Below, in pieces: positions 25,848 to 40,800 of a stretch of 64,000 bases of DNA. The stretch lies in the NCBI RefSeq assembly GCF_963678975.1, contig NC_089280.1, positions 2,369,001 through 2,433,000 on the forward strand, read 5' to 3'. Numbering within the stretch: position 1 is the stretch's first letter; every line of letters begins with the position of its first letter. The notes below the pieces were generated by a model. The model worked only from the letters and a program-made list of their open reading frames with translations. It made no database searches and had not been told where the DNA came from. The position numbers were made by a program, and so were the translations under genes. The stretch comes from Dysidea avara. Its lineage: Eukaryota; Porifera; Demospongiae; Dictyoceratida; Dysideidae.

Positions 25848-28800
25848 GTTTGTTACGATTACATGTAATGTGCATGGTTGATGCTAAAATGAGAGAAATG
25901 TGTCAGTGTGCGTCTTCTCTTTAGGATAATAAATTTAGTTTAATAAGTAAGCCATGTGGTATCAGCAATTGCAGAAAAGGGTTGACTCTTTATTGGCTCA
26001 AAACAACAGACCCATTCAAATATCACATGCCCAACAATCAGCCTTATCCGAAATTTTGTCACAAACATAAAATGGCCGCTGTAGTGTGGGGACGTTCGTA
26101 AAATTTGTATGGGCGACTATGGGAAGAAAATTTTGAACGGCGATATCTCAGCTAAGATGGAAGATATCGAGCTCTAACCAGCAGGTATGGTTATAAATTA
26201 GCTTAAGAATAGGAATCTAGCGTTGTTTTGAAAATCAGCCGAAAATTGCTTTTATGCACTTATTGTAATGCCTTATAGCCATACCTGCTAGTTAGAGTTC
26301 GATATCTTCCTTCTTGGCTGAGATATTGCCGTTCAAAAATTTTTTTCCCATAGTCACCCATACAAATTTTACGAATGTCCCCACACTACAGCGGCCATTT
26401 TTATGTCTGTGACGTACTTTCGGATAAAGCTCATTGCCTTAATGTCATGTCAAGATTCTTAGCTGTCTGCAAGCATGTGATACAACAACATAGATCACAC
26501 AAATATACCCTAGTATGTTGACTACTAGTCTCGTACCCAGCCAGACTCGCGCTAATGCGCAAACACTGTCTGGTGACAATGCTCGAGTTTCTTGGGCCCG
26601 GAAGTGCTATCCAGCCAAAATATTGGCTGGCCAATCAGAATCGAGGAGTTGCATAATCGCATGAATGTATTGGAAGTTGATGAAAAAGCAGACTGTTTAA
26701 AGCCGACCTTATAAAACTCAAGAGTGGTGACTTGACCTTATCACCAGTAATGAAACACTCCTCTACTAACAAGAGGTTACGTCTAGAAATCGCCCTTTTG
26801 TGAGTTTTACTTTATTCCTAGCCGTTTTCGAATGGTTTTTCACCGTTGTTAAGCAATTACGCAACTCCTCGAATCTGATTGGCCAGCCAATATTTTGACT
26901 GGATTGCACTTCTGGGCCCAAGAAACTCGAGCATTGTCACCAGACGGTGTTTGCACATTAGCACAAGCCCGGCTGGGCATGAGACTAGTTGACTACAGGC
27001 ACAAGCCTATATTATTAATTTGAAAATGAAGAAGAGATCCAAGCAATAACAAGTGTATGAATTATGATATTCCAACATATTTTGGTGGAAAATCCCTACT
27101 ATAGCACAATTATTTCATTTAATGCCAAAGTAGGGACTTTCCCACTGAACTATGTTGTAATAACATCATTCATAATTCTTGTTTCACGACTTTTTATTGC
27201 CCTGTTTCATTTCATAATTTTTTAAATAAACCAGTTTGTTTTAGCTTTTTTGTTATGCATAACATATACAGTAGCTATGATATACATGTGTATAGGTACT
27301 ATTAGAATATGGTACAAGGTTAGGTTAACTGTTAGAATATGGTACAAGGTTAGGTTAACTGTTAGAATATGGTACAAGGTTAGGTTAACTGTTAGAATAT
27401 GGTACAAGGTTAGGTTAACTGCTTTGTTGGGGTAGTAGAGTGTGTCTCTGGCCTAAATGAGAATATTTCAATGTGCGATTATTTACCACTGCTTATAAGA
27501 ATTGGTTGAAAATTGGTTTGTATATATAAATATAGGTTAACAACATAGCTGAACTTTTTTTTCTTAAATTTGCGGTGACAGCTACAGGGCCATGCCCATT
27601 GGTTGCAAGGAGAAAACCTACCTGATGTAAGGGTTGAAATACTCTAATATAACAATCATCAAGTATTTTAAATGCTCAAAAAATGTTGATGTTGTCCAGG
27701 GACTTCTGCTTTACCAATGAAAGTCAGCTGTTTTGTTCACATAAATTATTAAAGTTGCTTAGTATTAAAAGTTCAATTCACAAAAATAGGAATTTTAAGG
27801 ATGAAAGAAATAAAAAGTAGTACAACAAGGAAGGTCTCTTACAACTGAGGATATACTAGTGAACATTTAATCTCTACTTCAGTTTAATAATACTATTATA
27901 GATTAAATGTTCACTATTATCTGCAAGTGTAAGTGACCTTACTTGTTTCACTACTTATTATGTCTGTGATCCCTGACTGAGTTTCATTTTTCATTGATTT
28001 GTTGTTTACGTAATTATGGCTGTGAACGAATGCATACCATATCAAAAGAAGGAATGATGCCATACTTAATATTTTCATCTGACCATGTGCCCTAACCATC
28101 ATTACTGAGAAATGAAGTGACAATTATGTTTAATTTTCAGCTATGTTCAGCACATTATACAGCATACAAACGAAGAACATTATGAGAAACACCTCTGTAA
28201 TCAGTACGTAAGAAAATTACGGATGGTTTCCATTTTAAAAACATAGCAAATCGAAACCTTTTGGTATCAGCGAGAACATTAAGGGAGCATAAAGGTAAGT
28301 CCATGATGCGTAAAATGTGGTATGCCAAGATGTTTAATGGTGAAAATGCACCTTAGCTGTTGTCAAGTTATGCTCGTCTGAAGACATCAGGCAGGCAGTT
28401 AGCCATTTAGAAAATTAATTCTGTAGCAACTTATTGGAAGTGTTTTGGCCACTCTGACCACACTTTAAGGTTAGACTCTAGTCACTCTACCTAACCACTA
28501 CTGCCAAGGCACCATGGAGGCTGGTTTTGGTCAATTTTTTTTGAGAAAGGGCAAACTTCCATGATCCCTAGTTTACAGTACTATGGTACTGGTTTACCAA
28601 TGGCTGCTTTAACACATTCTCTGTGTGTTGTACTAAAAGTTCAGCCCTCAAAAATGTGCACTGTATTAGTGATCCATATACATAGAGGAAGTTTCAATGG
28701 ACGGAACTTTTACAGATTTTGTGTTTGTCAACCACAAAAGTTTCCATATTAGCTATACCTATGATGAGTATACATATCTTTAGTCATCTGTAGAGCCACC

Positions 28801-31800
28801 CCCATTTATATAAGGTCTGTAGCAACAGTCTGTAGGTATGTACAATGCCTTGCCATTGCTGTATATATATGCTTACATGGAGCCATGCCCACTGTACTAA
28901 TCTATATAATTCTTGTACGCCAACACACACATTTTTCAAGCACTGTCCTGTCATTCTAGGTTGGATTCCAATTGCATTGGTACCATGTTAATCTATGATT
29001 GAAGGCGATTTTTTTGATCTGGATTTGGTGGCGATCCATTAAACTACAGAAACACCCCTTCAATCTGGCATTGCTATAGTATACAAGTTGAGCTGCATCC
29101 TGAAAAACAGCTAAAAATGAAAAGTGGATTTTTTTTCTCAAGAAAATTACCATTTCAGCCAACCAGATGATTAGTGGCAGTGGTGTCAACAACAGACATG
29201 TAGGTTTGGCTCCAGAACAAATTCGTAAAGAGGTTAATACTACATTTTTATGGCTTTCTTGTATGAAATGTATGGTGAAAATTTTGATTGACTGTAAATA
29301 TTGTGTCGGACATTTGAACTAGAGATGTACCGATCTACCCATCTAGTATTGGATTGGTACCAATCTCAACAGTTTGAGCGAAATTGGTAGAATGGATTTT
29401 CTGTTGAAGCCACCGATTCATGATACCAATCTTTCTAATCACCATTTCTCTAGCATACTAGACTTCTTCTATCATTTCTCTACTCCATTTACGAAATAAG
29501 TTAAATTATAGTGCCATTTTCCCATTGAAACTATGAGAAGCCATACAAATATGTGTAAGTTAACAGTTTTAATTATTGAAACTTACCCTTGAACTTACCA
29601 TAGGTCCTTGGCTGAATAGTGTTGCACCATATCAAATAGACTAAACTATTTGAAAATCTACTACAACAGCCTACAAATCATTCCAGGCAAGTCTTGGGAA
29701 GAGCATGCATTATAATATTCGTGGCTGCTGATTGTCTGGGTGGTGTAATTGAAACCAAACCACCATTGGTATTGACTCCAGTAACAATGCTGTTATCATC
29801 ATTTAGGTAAAAATTGACCAATTAAAAACTGTACAAGATCATTCATCATATTAGATAACTAATGTCAGATTGGTACAATATCGGTAGATCAATAATATAT
29901 TTCCTAGATTGGATTGGTATTGGTAAAGCTCAGAAAAGTTGAATTGGTACATCTCTAATTTGAACGAAAAGATTTTGCAGCGGATCAAGCTGTGCTACAA
30001 ATGAGCCAAATTTCAAGGTTGTGTGTAATTGGATCCATGAGTTAGTAAATGTTTTAGAGGATTTGTGTACATACTATAACAGAAGAAGTGCCTTTGTTAG
30101 ATTGTGCCCTGTAGTTGCCAGACTGAGGAAAAGTAAAATTCAAGGACATAAGATTTTCAAACACAAACTCCTCCTAGGTATCATTCCAAACTCACTCGAT
30201 GTACCTCCTGTATATGGTGGTTTTGTGCCTATCCTTACAGGCTAACCTTGAGTTTGGGAACAATTAAGCTCACAGACTAGTATTCTGATACACACAGTAT
30301 TCTAGGAGTAATCACATCATTACATGCCAACAAAGACATGATTTGGCATAGCAACGGTATTTGATGTGCATGCATAGTTTCTTCAATGGTGTGTTGCACA
30401 CTAACATCTATAACATCATGCGTTGGTGACCTGGCACATAAACAAAGAGTGACTGATGTCGTAGTTTTGATAACATTGGTTGGCCTTGTGCACTGAAATC
30501 TGCCTGAACATCTGTGCAGTACCCATGAAGATGACATATCAAGACTTATGTGTTATAGTTACAGGTTCTTTAAAATGCAGAGATCTACATGTCTGAACAT
30601 CTACAAAATCTTTATAAAGTGGCGTATGAAGATGTGCCCTGTTATAAAGTTATAGGCTCTTAAAATGCCACATACACAAATGGCAGACAAATGCCACAAT
30701 TGGGATGTACTCTATTTCATTTGGATGATGATGTTGCATGAACTAACATAATAAAGTGTCTGAGTGTGATATGAGGCTTGCTGGGCAAGCTGATTTGTGG
30801 GCATAAGTTTCCATCACCAATGGTTGGTACATCAAATGTAAGTATATTCACACAACAGCACATAACAATGGTCTTAGTGTCAAGCGAATTTTGCGTGGGT
30901 ACAGTTAGTCAATCATTAATTGTGTGTATAATCTAGCTTTGTACGTAGATTGTATTAGTACGTAGTCTGTACCTTGCAACAGTCCAGCTTTTTTCATAAA
31001 CCTGCCCACTTATCAGGAATTTGACTATTTTACGTAAATGGCTAAGTGCATTTAGCAGCACCACCATAATTTGCTATATTATAACCTTGAGTTAACTATA
31101 TTATAACTAACGTTGTAGACTAACCTTGAGTTAACTATATTATAACTAACGTTGTAGACTAACCTTGAGTTAACTATATTATAACTAACGTTGTAGACTA
31201 ACCTTGAGTTAACTATATTATAACTAACGTTGTAGACTAACCTTGAGTTAACTATATTATAACTAACGTTGTAGACTAACCTTGAGTTAGTTAGTTGGCT
31301 TGCTACCGTGAAAGTTCCACCCATCAAAAGCATTTCCTGTATTACAAAAGTATTAATAAATAGTCAAATAGAACATGCAATACAATTGTATCTTCTTCCT
31401 TCCATAGTCATCTTTGCATTGGTTAATAAGAAATTTAAGTAAAAACAAGCTCTAAAGCCAACTGTGGGACAAAAAGACCCATGATAGTGTGCTGTGTGGC
31501 AAAGAAAGCAAGTATGCCATGCCTTGAGTATGGTATATATTGGCAGAGAAAAAGGGAACAGCATTTCATACATGCATAGCTCCATGGCACCTTCTCCAAA
31601 GCACACAGTTTTTTGCATTGTAAGCCACACAGTAAGCTTGATTGAATTGCACCAGCCGTTTAAGAGAAATATGTGTTCAATGTTTTGATTTAATTTCTTT
31701 GTTGTTTTTTCTTAAGCCATAGGGGGCTACTGGGGTTTTCATACACTTTACAAAAATTGCTATATGAAATGCAATTGTGTAACTTGATTGCTTCAATCTT

Positions 31801-34800
31801 TGGCACAAATGAAGAGCGTATAAAGGTGAATATATGTATCAAGTTTGCTGAATCTGATAAATATCCGAGAAGTTATGAGCATTTATTAATGTTCAAAAGA
31901 TTAAACTTCTGTCATGGCTACAGGGTATTGGGAATAACTTGAAAAATTGGTGTGTACATAGGCTGATCATCGTAGCAGTGCCTTTAAATAGCAATAAAGT
32001 TGCAAAGTTATAAAACAAAACCAAAGAAGTGTAAAATCTTGGTGCTCTAATAGAGCAGTTACTGTGGGATAAAAAAATACACAAAAAATGTCGAGAAAAA
32101 AAGTTCAAACCGTACCTAACACCCGCATCCTTAACCGAATAGTACACTAAGTGGCGTATCTACTGTAGCTCTAGCTGTTACTCTGGTCACCGGTCGAATA
32201 ATTATTTTTGTGGGTGCTGTAAGGACTTCAGGAAGAAACCGTTCCACTGTTCTGCATTGCTCTTTCATCCCACACTCATGCTCTGGCTATAAAGGTACGT
32301 ACTTTAAACCATAAGTTAGACACTGCAACCAACAGGAACTAAGCGATTTAGTATCCCCTTAGGCCCTCAGTAGCACCCTCACTGCACTTGGGACTCTACA
32401 GCCTAGGGCCATTGGAGTTACTAAATCCAGAGATAGAGGGGTGCTCCGTGCCCCCCTATTATCCCTGCTACATCTCTTAGTTCCCTTGGTCTTGGTGTCT
32501 AACTATTATATAATGGCTGTGTGCATTCTTAAAATTTAGTAGCATTAACACCATTTCTTTGCTGCCATCTTTGATTTCACAACTTTTTTGTCCAGGATTT
32601 TGAGGGCTACAACCCCTTTTTACAGCTTGGCTGTTTTGCATGGATAACTTTACAGGCAGTATTGGATACATCACTCAGAATGATGTTAAAACACTGATGT
32701 ATTTAGTTTAAAACAACTCCTCTGTGACTTTTTTAATGGTTTAAATGCTTTATACATGGGAACAGTATTGCCAAATTATGGAGTTAAATTGGATGACCAA
32801 AGCAATCCATTATTGGATGATAATTGCTTTAGTACAGATTGTTCCTAAGGCCATTCCTTGTTTCCCATCACCTTGAGAACAATCAGGTAGTGAGGGTGGG
32901 CATTTATTATTATTAATAAATGTCATTATTTTAGTGAGCCTTCAAAGTGACAATATACTGTCCACTAGTGAATTGGTTTCAAGCAACAAGATAGATGTTT
33001 CAAAGGATTGTGGTTTTTCATAAGTGCAACAAAGCAGTTTTCAAGAAATTTAGTAACAAAATAACACTTTTAGATGAGTTTTAATGCCTCCCAGGAAATA
33101 AATAATGGGTGTGATTGCTGTAGTAGGATAGTTGAGTGTTATAATTATTAGAGTTGCTGACTGCTCTATTACAGTATCTCGATGTTGAGCACAGAAATAA
33201 TTTGTTTCTAAATCTTACTAATGTGTAGGGTATAAAGTGGCATGTGGGCAGGTGACAGGAAATTAGGAATTAACAGATGTTGGCCTAATTTGAATGGCTA
33301 TAGAATGATTCAATTATTAATCCAGCACAGAATATTCAAACTTAGATGACCGGAACCTTTACTCTTAAACCCACAGAGAACTTTTGGGAAATGCATGTTT
33401 ACATAATATGGGCACGCTTGGTGACGGTAACTTAATTTTAATAAATAATTTAGTTTAAACATCAACCACCTATACATTCCAAATATTTAAGACACAACAA
33501 AATTATTTGAGACACTGTTTGTACTCGCTACATTGTTACTGTACAGGTTACTTCACTGATTACTCAACTGGAGGAGATGACAATGAGATGTGGAGAGTTG
33601 AGGAGAGAAGTTGATGTTGTCAAGGCTGAAAATGATGGCCTCCAGATAGTGAATAATAGCCTCAGTGTGGAGAATAATGGCCTCAAGGTGGAGAATAATG
33701 GCCTCAAGGTGGAGAATAATGGCCTCATGGTGGAGGTTAATGGCCTCAAGGTGGAAAATAATGACCTCATGGTGGAAGTTGATGGCCTCAAGGTGGAGAA
33801 TAATCGCCTCAAGGTGGAGAATAATCGCCTTATGGTGGAGGTTGATGGCCTCAAGGTGGAGAATAATGGCCTCAAGGTGGTGAATAATGGCCTTAAGGTG
33901 GAGGATAATGGCCTCAAAGTGGAGATTAATGGCCTCAGGGTAGAAAATAATAGTCTTAAGGAGGAGAATGCACGGTTACAGGCTGAGAATCAGGTCAGTA
34001 GACACAGTAAAGGTTATACACAGATACTTTATATATATATACCACTAGAATTGGCAATCACACTTGAGCTAAAATATGCCAAGTATTGCCCCATTCGTGT
34101 GGTATGTACTTCTCTATGAAGATGTCCTAGCATTATGACTATGTACTGTATAAGACACACAGAAGTGTGTTGTGCGACTAAGACCACACCGTGAGAATAT
34201 TTACAGGAAGAAAGAAAATGTGATTTTCATTCTGAGCACACGTAGCTCCATGGTCCCTTCTTGAATTGAAATTATTAATTTCTTTTCTACTACAATGCCC
34301 TCCACCTTCAGCACCCCTCATACCATTTGAGCAAGACTGCCTAATGCAATCGTGAAATACAAGCCCATAAAGTGTGACTTTATTTCTTCATTTTTTCTTC
34401 GTTTAGGGGGATCAGGGCATAGATTACTCTTTTCGCATACTTACAAAAACCATTATAGAATGCAAATGCGTAGCTTGACTTTGGTGCACTTTAAGAGCAT
34501 ACTGTTGACAGCAGCAAAATTGCGTACCAAGTTTGGTGCAAATACGATTAATAACCTAGAGCTATGGATGATCATTTGTATTTAATAAAAAGGCTGAATT
34601 TTGTCATGCCTACAGGGTAAACCACTTATGGGAATAATTTAAAAATCGGTATGCTTATAGGTTAACGATTATAGCATAAATCATTTGTGGTTTAAAAGAA
34701 AATCACATTGACAGCTATAGAGTTACAAAGCAAATATGTCATGGGGTTGAGATAACAGTCACCATGCACGGGATGAAAAAGATTCATAAAGAATGTCAAA

Positions 34801-37800
34801 ATAAAAGTTTAGCAGCATTTGAACCAGGGAGACCTTCCCAAATCCTTAACCACTGAGCCACTGCTGATCTTGGCTGTTCACTGCATTTAATTTCTACATT
34901 ATAAATGAAATTTCTAGCTAAAATCTACTTAATAGTAAAAAGTTTATAATTTCATGAATCTACCAAATGGAAAATCTAGATTGTTCTAGAGCATTTTATG
35001 TGTTCTATTAGACTATTAGAAAAGTAATAAAATAAACTTTGCAATACAATACTATTGTAACTTCTCTAGTATTCCATTAAATCAAAGCTAATTATAGCTA
35101 TTTGGTACTTTTTGGCAGGGTTATACACGATTAAGACCTACTCACGGCAATCATTATCATCATCATACATATCATAATAAGTGCTAAAATAGTAGCAAAA
35201 TTTGTGACAACAAGCTAGAAATTGTATTCTAGCATAAAAGGTGTTCTAGCATATACCGTATTGACTCAGTTTGTGCCACACCCTCGAATAGTACCTCTTG
35301 TTTCTGAAAATAATTTTAATTGTACCACACCCTCGAATAGTACCGCACTATACTTTTGTAATTACTCTTCACTAGTGCTCTCATACCTTTAGTATTGATC
35401 TCAATCTCGATTTAAGGAAGGCATTGTCCTGGTAAAACTTAAACGGCTGTCACATAATTGAAATTCCAGTTATTAGTTGGTAAATTTACCACGTAGTACG
35501 GGTTGTGCTACAAGGACTTCAGTGGAAGAAAGGTCTTGCATAGAAGAAGAAAGTAGTAACGTGTTGTGATTGTTTTATAAAACTAGAATGTAGAATAGCC
35601 ATAGTAGTGGTAGGTTTAAAATGCTTCTAGCACACCCTTGAATAATACCACAGTGTGGCACTATTTGATGGGTATTTTTGGACAAAAAATTATCGTACCG
35701 ATGGGGCACAAATCGGGTAAATACGGTACTCTAATAGAACAGTCACAACAAAATAAAAATTCTAATAGACAGACAGTACAATGGTGTCAGAGTAGGTGTG
35801 ATCAGTGAGGCCAGAGCCTCACCACTTTTTGGCTGAAATAAAGAAAAACTTTCAAACTTGATGAACCCAAAACTAAACTTAGTGAACATGCAATACTTAG
35901 CATTTGTTAAACAGCAACAACTGATAGAAACAATACTTATCTAACCTGTCTTTAACCCAGAACAGCTTCATGTCTACTTCCTTCATATTAAATACCTCTA
36001 AAGGTAATTACCGTTTTATTTAGTTTTGGCTCTGTTTTTCTTTGTAGCTACTTTGAAAACTTTTATATGTGACTGAATTTTGGAAAATCACCCTTATGGG
36101 CGCATTTGACACATTAAATATTTAGTTCTGAAACACAACATTATAAGTTAAATTCCTACCCAACTAAGGGTAGAATAAACCATAGATACCCTGAATTACA
36201 AGAAAAGTTTTAGAAATACTTGAAAAGTGCTTTCTGCTATTAACAGCACCATGCTAGTTTCAAAAATTCTAATTGTTTCAGACGTGACCATAAGGGTGAT
36301 TTTCCAAAATTTGGTCACATATCTTAATCGTTTAAGATTTAAACAGTATTATGGAGGTGCTTGTCCAGTGTTTACTTCTTCAGGTAGCTAGCACCTTGCA
36401 TGACACATGCAGTATTAGCTACAACCCAAATTCCCTCCAAAATAGCATTTCAAAATGTGAGATTTTCAAGGGGGGGCATGTACCCAGACCCTTCTACACT
36501 AGCTGCCTTTGGACTGAGCCTTACCACTTTCTCTTACTCTGATGCCCCTGAATAGTACAATCATGCATACTAAACTTGGAAGGAATTTACTTTGTTATAA
36601 AACGCTATTGTAAATAAACAAATAAAGGAATTACAGTACAACTTTATATTATAGCCATGAACCAGCAAATTATAGAGCAACAGGGCCTGAAATTATGTTT
36701 TGAAAATGATCTGACAAATCCTGCTATTTGGTCAAACATACTCAATAGTACTGTACAAAACTCTCTAAAAGTGTTCAGACATTAGCCAAAAATGGTCAGA
36801 AAATGGCTGATGTCTGACCATAATTTCAGGCTCTGGAGCAATTATTAGTATTATTGCATAGATCCTTTGGCTTTGATATTGGATCTGTATAGGTGGTTAT
36901 CTGTATTGGTAGAGCACTAGTTTGTCTTCCATCATATAGCCATTGAAGCTGTCTGTGCATCATACAGTACGATAGTAACTGTATAGTAGGGACCACAAAG
37001 GAGTAGGCGTGGCCTACAAAATAATATCACCCAAAAACCAGCCTCAATTTTCCATGACGACGATGAGGCAGCATCGGTTAGGTAAAACTAAGCCCAAACA
37101 AGCTTTCAGATCGACCTGAAACGCTTTCAACAAGTTGCTACAGAATTTAAAAAAAAAAAATTATTCAATGGAATTTCCTACTGACTGAGTAAGTAACTGA
37201 CTGATGCCTTCAGACAAGCGTAACTCGATAACGGCTATGGCAAGGGGGTGTCACTCAGGCTCTTGCTGTAGGTCGATCTGCGATCGCAGTCAAACTCTAA
37301 GTCAACGGTCAAGGCCACAAAATAGCTCTTACAGTGGGTCAAGGGTCAAGACAATACAGAAGGTTCGAAACCCACAATCGAAAACTATACGTAGCTAATT
37401 ATCAAGTTTACGGAATTATACGTAACTCACAAGAAGTAAGGATCTCCAAGAAGATGTTTTAAAGCTCCAACAGGCATTTCGCCTTTACTACAATGATCTT
37501 TCTCTCCCAGCTGCTGGCAGTACACACTAAGAAAATATTATACTAGGTTACAAGCGCAGGTGCATATAGAAAAATAGAGAAATAAGTGAAGGTCAAAATT
37601 TCAACGAGAAACGCTCAAGTCACAGGTCAAAGACGATAAACGTTGCAAGTCAAGGGTCAAGGTGAAATTTTCCCCGGTCAAGACTTTGACCGTGGTCGCA
37701 GATCTACCTACAGTGTGAGCCAACGTGACACCCCCTTGTAAGGCTACGGGCTTGATTTTTTCACTGTTCGACGTCGCTTCAGCCCGACAGGCACCCTTTG

Positions 37801-40800
37801 GCATACCACAGTACGTACAATACATTCTTCATGGACTTACCAGTGTCCTCCTTTGTGTCCCATTCATCTTTGCTGACAGCAAAAGGTGTTGATTTGGTGG
37901 TAGCACGTGATGGCTTCCCTTCGTAACGGAAATCGTCCGTATTTTTCATCGTGGCTATTTTGATTGCAGAGGTGCTTTTCGAACAGTTATTGATTCATAC
38001 TGCTGTGTAACGGGTTGAACATAGCCGACAGTGAAGTGTAATGGATACTTCACTTTTCAGACGATAATTAATATAATTGGGGCGTTCGGCACTCCTTCTT
38101 TCTTTTTGTATGCGTGAATTGTAGAGGTGCTTTTCGAATAGTTCTTGATTCGAAAAGCTGTGTAGCGGGTTGAACATAGCTGACAACGAAGCATAATGGA
38201 TACTTCACTTTTCAGACGATAATTGATATAGCTGGGGCACGCGGTACCATTTCAGATGTGGTATGCATGAGTTCACCAATCATAATAAATTATTTACAAA
38301 AAAAAGTTAAAAAACAAGTACACGAAACAAGTTGATGTGCTATTTCTAAAAACCAGGTGTCATGCAGCTAGTTAACTCATCCGGAATTGACTATAGACGG
38401 TATATGCTACTATGAATTAACCAACTATGTATTACTATTTTACAATAGGGTAGTTTTGAGTTGTGCAATAATATTATTAGCTAACTTGTATTTTGAAATT
38501 CATGAAAATTTTGTAATTCGTTTAATTACGTTGCTATGCACTGCTAAGGAAGCGTTTGTTAAACAAACCGCTTTTACCAACACATTATGCATAGAAGTAT
38601 CTTCTAAACTGTTTTATAGTGTGACTAACGTGTTTTTCCCCTCAAATTCTCTCGACAAAGCCTCAAAGCTGCTCTTCATTTTCGTTTGCGTACGTAAGGG
38701 ATACGCCCCCTTTCAGCTCAAAGCGATAGGCTATTCCTGGTAGTGTATGAGACATGTACCATTGTTTTTCAGTTGTTAAACGCCTGAAAACCTCAAGGGA
38801 AGGCAGTCTGAGGAAAGTCACCACACCCGTATTTCAGTCCACCAAAAAGAAACCACCTCAGAGCAAAGTTCACCTGTGCAGAAGTTTAATACAGGCTTCA
38901 TTTTGCTTTTACTTCTTACATAAAAGCTGCTTTTACCATTATTTAACTATTTTGCTCGTGTGGGTGCATACGGACAAACATAGGTAGACAGGTACACACA
39001 CACACTTTTACGAAAACAATTGCAGTAAACCAGGTGCACGCCCACAGCTGGCCTTCAGCCACGCCTGGTTTAAAAATTTGGAATTTTCAACTAGAGTAGG
39101 GACCATAGTACATCGATAAAAAGTACTGAAACAAGTTGGAGTAGTCCGTGATATTAAACCACCTTAAAACAATAAGAAGTGTTATATCCCTACTGTGCAT
39201 ATCGTATCATGAGCACAGTAGGGATATAACAATTCTTATTATTTTACTGTGATTTAATATCATGGACTACTCCAACTTGTTTCAGTACTTTTTATCGATG
39301 TACTATGGTCCCTACTCTAGTTGAAAATCTCAAAATTTTTTGTGTACTTGTAAGAAGATAATTTGCATTAAAACAAGCCTAAAAGGTTGGCTTTGGGTAT
39401 TTAACATACAAAGTGAAATCCACATATAGAATCATTTTTTTTTCTTTTTGAGTAATAAGGAGGTTGGCAACAAAGTCTAAACTTTGGAAAAAACCAAACA
39501 ACGGAATCCCAACTAACTATTTACAAAGGTGTATTACAATCCAAAGAAATATTTTGTACAGTTTACTTATAGTAATCCATTCCACAGCTGTTTTTTTTTG
39601 TGATATATCTCATTTTGCTGTTGTGCATGAGTATCTAGTCCACCATGCCACATCTGGGATAAAGACTTTACCTGTCTCCATCAATGTACGTATAACACTT
39701 TCTTTATTATCAAATAATAGTTTTAACAATGATTTAACTCACCTGATACATGCACTATTACATAACAAACATGCTGGAAAGGATCCGGGTATCCCAGAAA
39801 CGGGACCTCTATTGGCGTGTCCACTTCAGTACTAGCGCATCTTGCTATGAAACATGTTTTACAAGTTATAAAAGTTTTTTCTATGGGTGAGTTATGATGT
39901 CATGCCACCATATGGTGGCAGTGGCCATTAATGGGCTAAACTTGAAGTCTTATGTATTTGAATAGTACATCAAATTCGTGACCGAATTTTGGAAAATCGT
40001 CAATATACGCACAATAGTACTTTTGTAATAAAACACATTTAAAAACTATGGGTCTGAAATAATTTACTTATCACCTCACTGGTGGGCGAATTAAGCCTCC
40101 AATGGATAAATCCTAAGCATCACCATGTTCGCCTGTTCATAGGGAGTACAAAAATTTTTGCTTCATCTCTATACACAAAAGGACTTCAAAGTTACAGACG
40201 TTTGTTTACATTGCAGTGACGAAAGAATTTACCGACGATCGTTTTTCAGTGAATTAATCTTCCTTCTCGAACACAGAAGCATGTCTGGGGCAAAAACTAT
40301 ACCTAGGTGGATGCACAAATACATGGCGAACACAATGAGCAAAGATTCAATTCCGTACACCATTGTATCAGTAAGTTATGATGGTTTATGTAAGCGCCTG
40401 TAGATTCTTTTCTCGATAGCTTCTGTACATATCAATTTATTTGTTCGTCCGGCTGTCTAGTGCTGTATTTCCAACCCTGCTTAACTTAGGAAGCTGAAAC
40501 TTAGCTAGTCCATTCCTCTGTCCCTGTAGAAAACAAAGAACAAATAAAATGCATTTTGAAAATTGTGCGGATATCAACGGTTTTCTATAATTAGGTCACA
40601 TTTAATGTCAATGAACAGTACACCATTGTTCCCAAATAACAGATTTAAATTATATTTATTTACAGCATCAACCAAATCCCCAATTTCCTCCATAACACAA
40701 TATAAAATTTAATTTTGTCCATCATGTGTTGTTTTGTGTAGCAAACTACATTGATAGCTGATCAGAGGAGCAGTTTACCACCTCCTGTTCATCGTCAGTC

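Noticed and set aside
27302-27421. Telomere-like GGTTAGGTTA
   Set aside because: Part of a 30-bp tandem unit with only four copies; not the animal TTAGGG repeat.
31083-31290. CRISPR-like array
   Set aside because: The 39-bp units are contiguous without spacers and the DNA is animal.
33665-33883. Alternative frame reading MWRIMASRWRIMASR repeats
   Set aside because: Shadow of the heptad exon; the chosen frame has splice sites, coiled-coil flanks and the longer open span.
38387-38743. 118-codon frame resembling a hydrophobic protein
   Set aside because: Lies in repeat copy B; the frame is not kept in copies A or D.
39464-40403. Possible extra exons of kinase 1 (123 and 81 codons)
   Set aside because: No domain or convincing splice context; part overlaps a dispersed repeat fragment.
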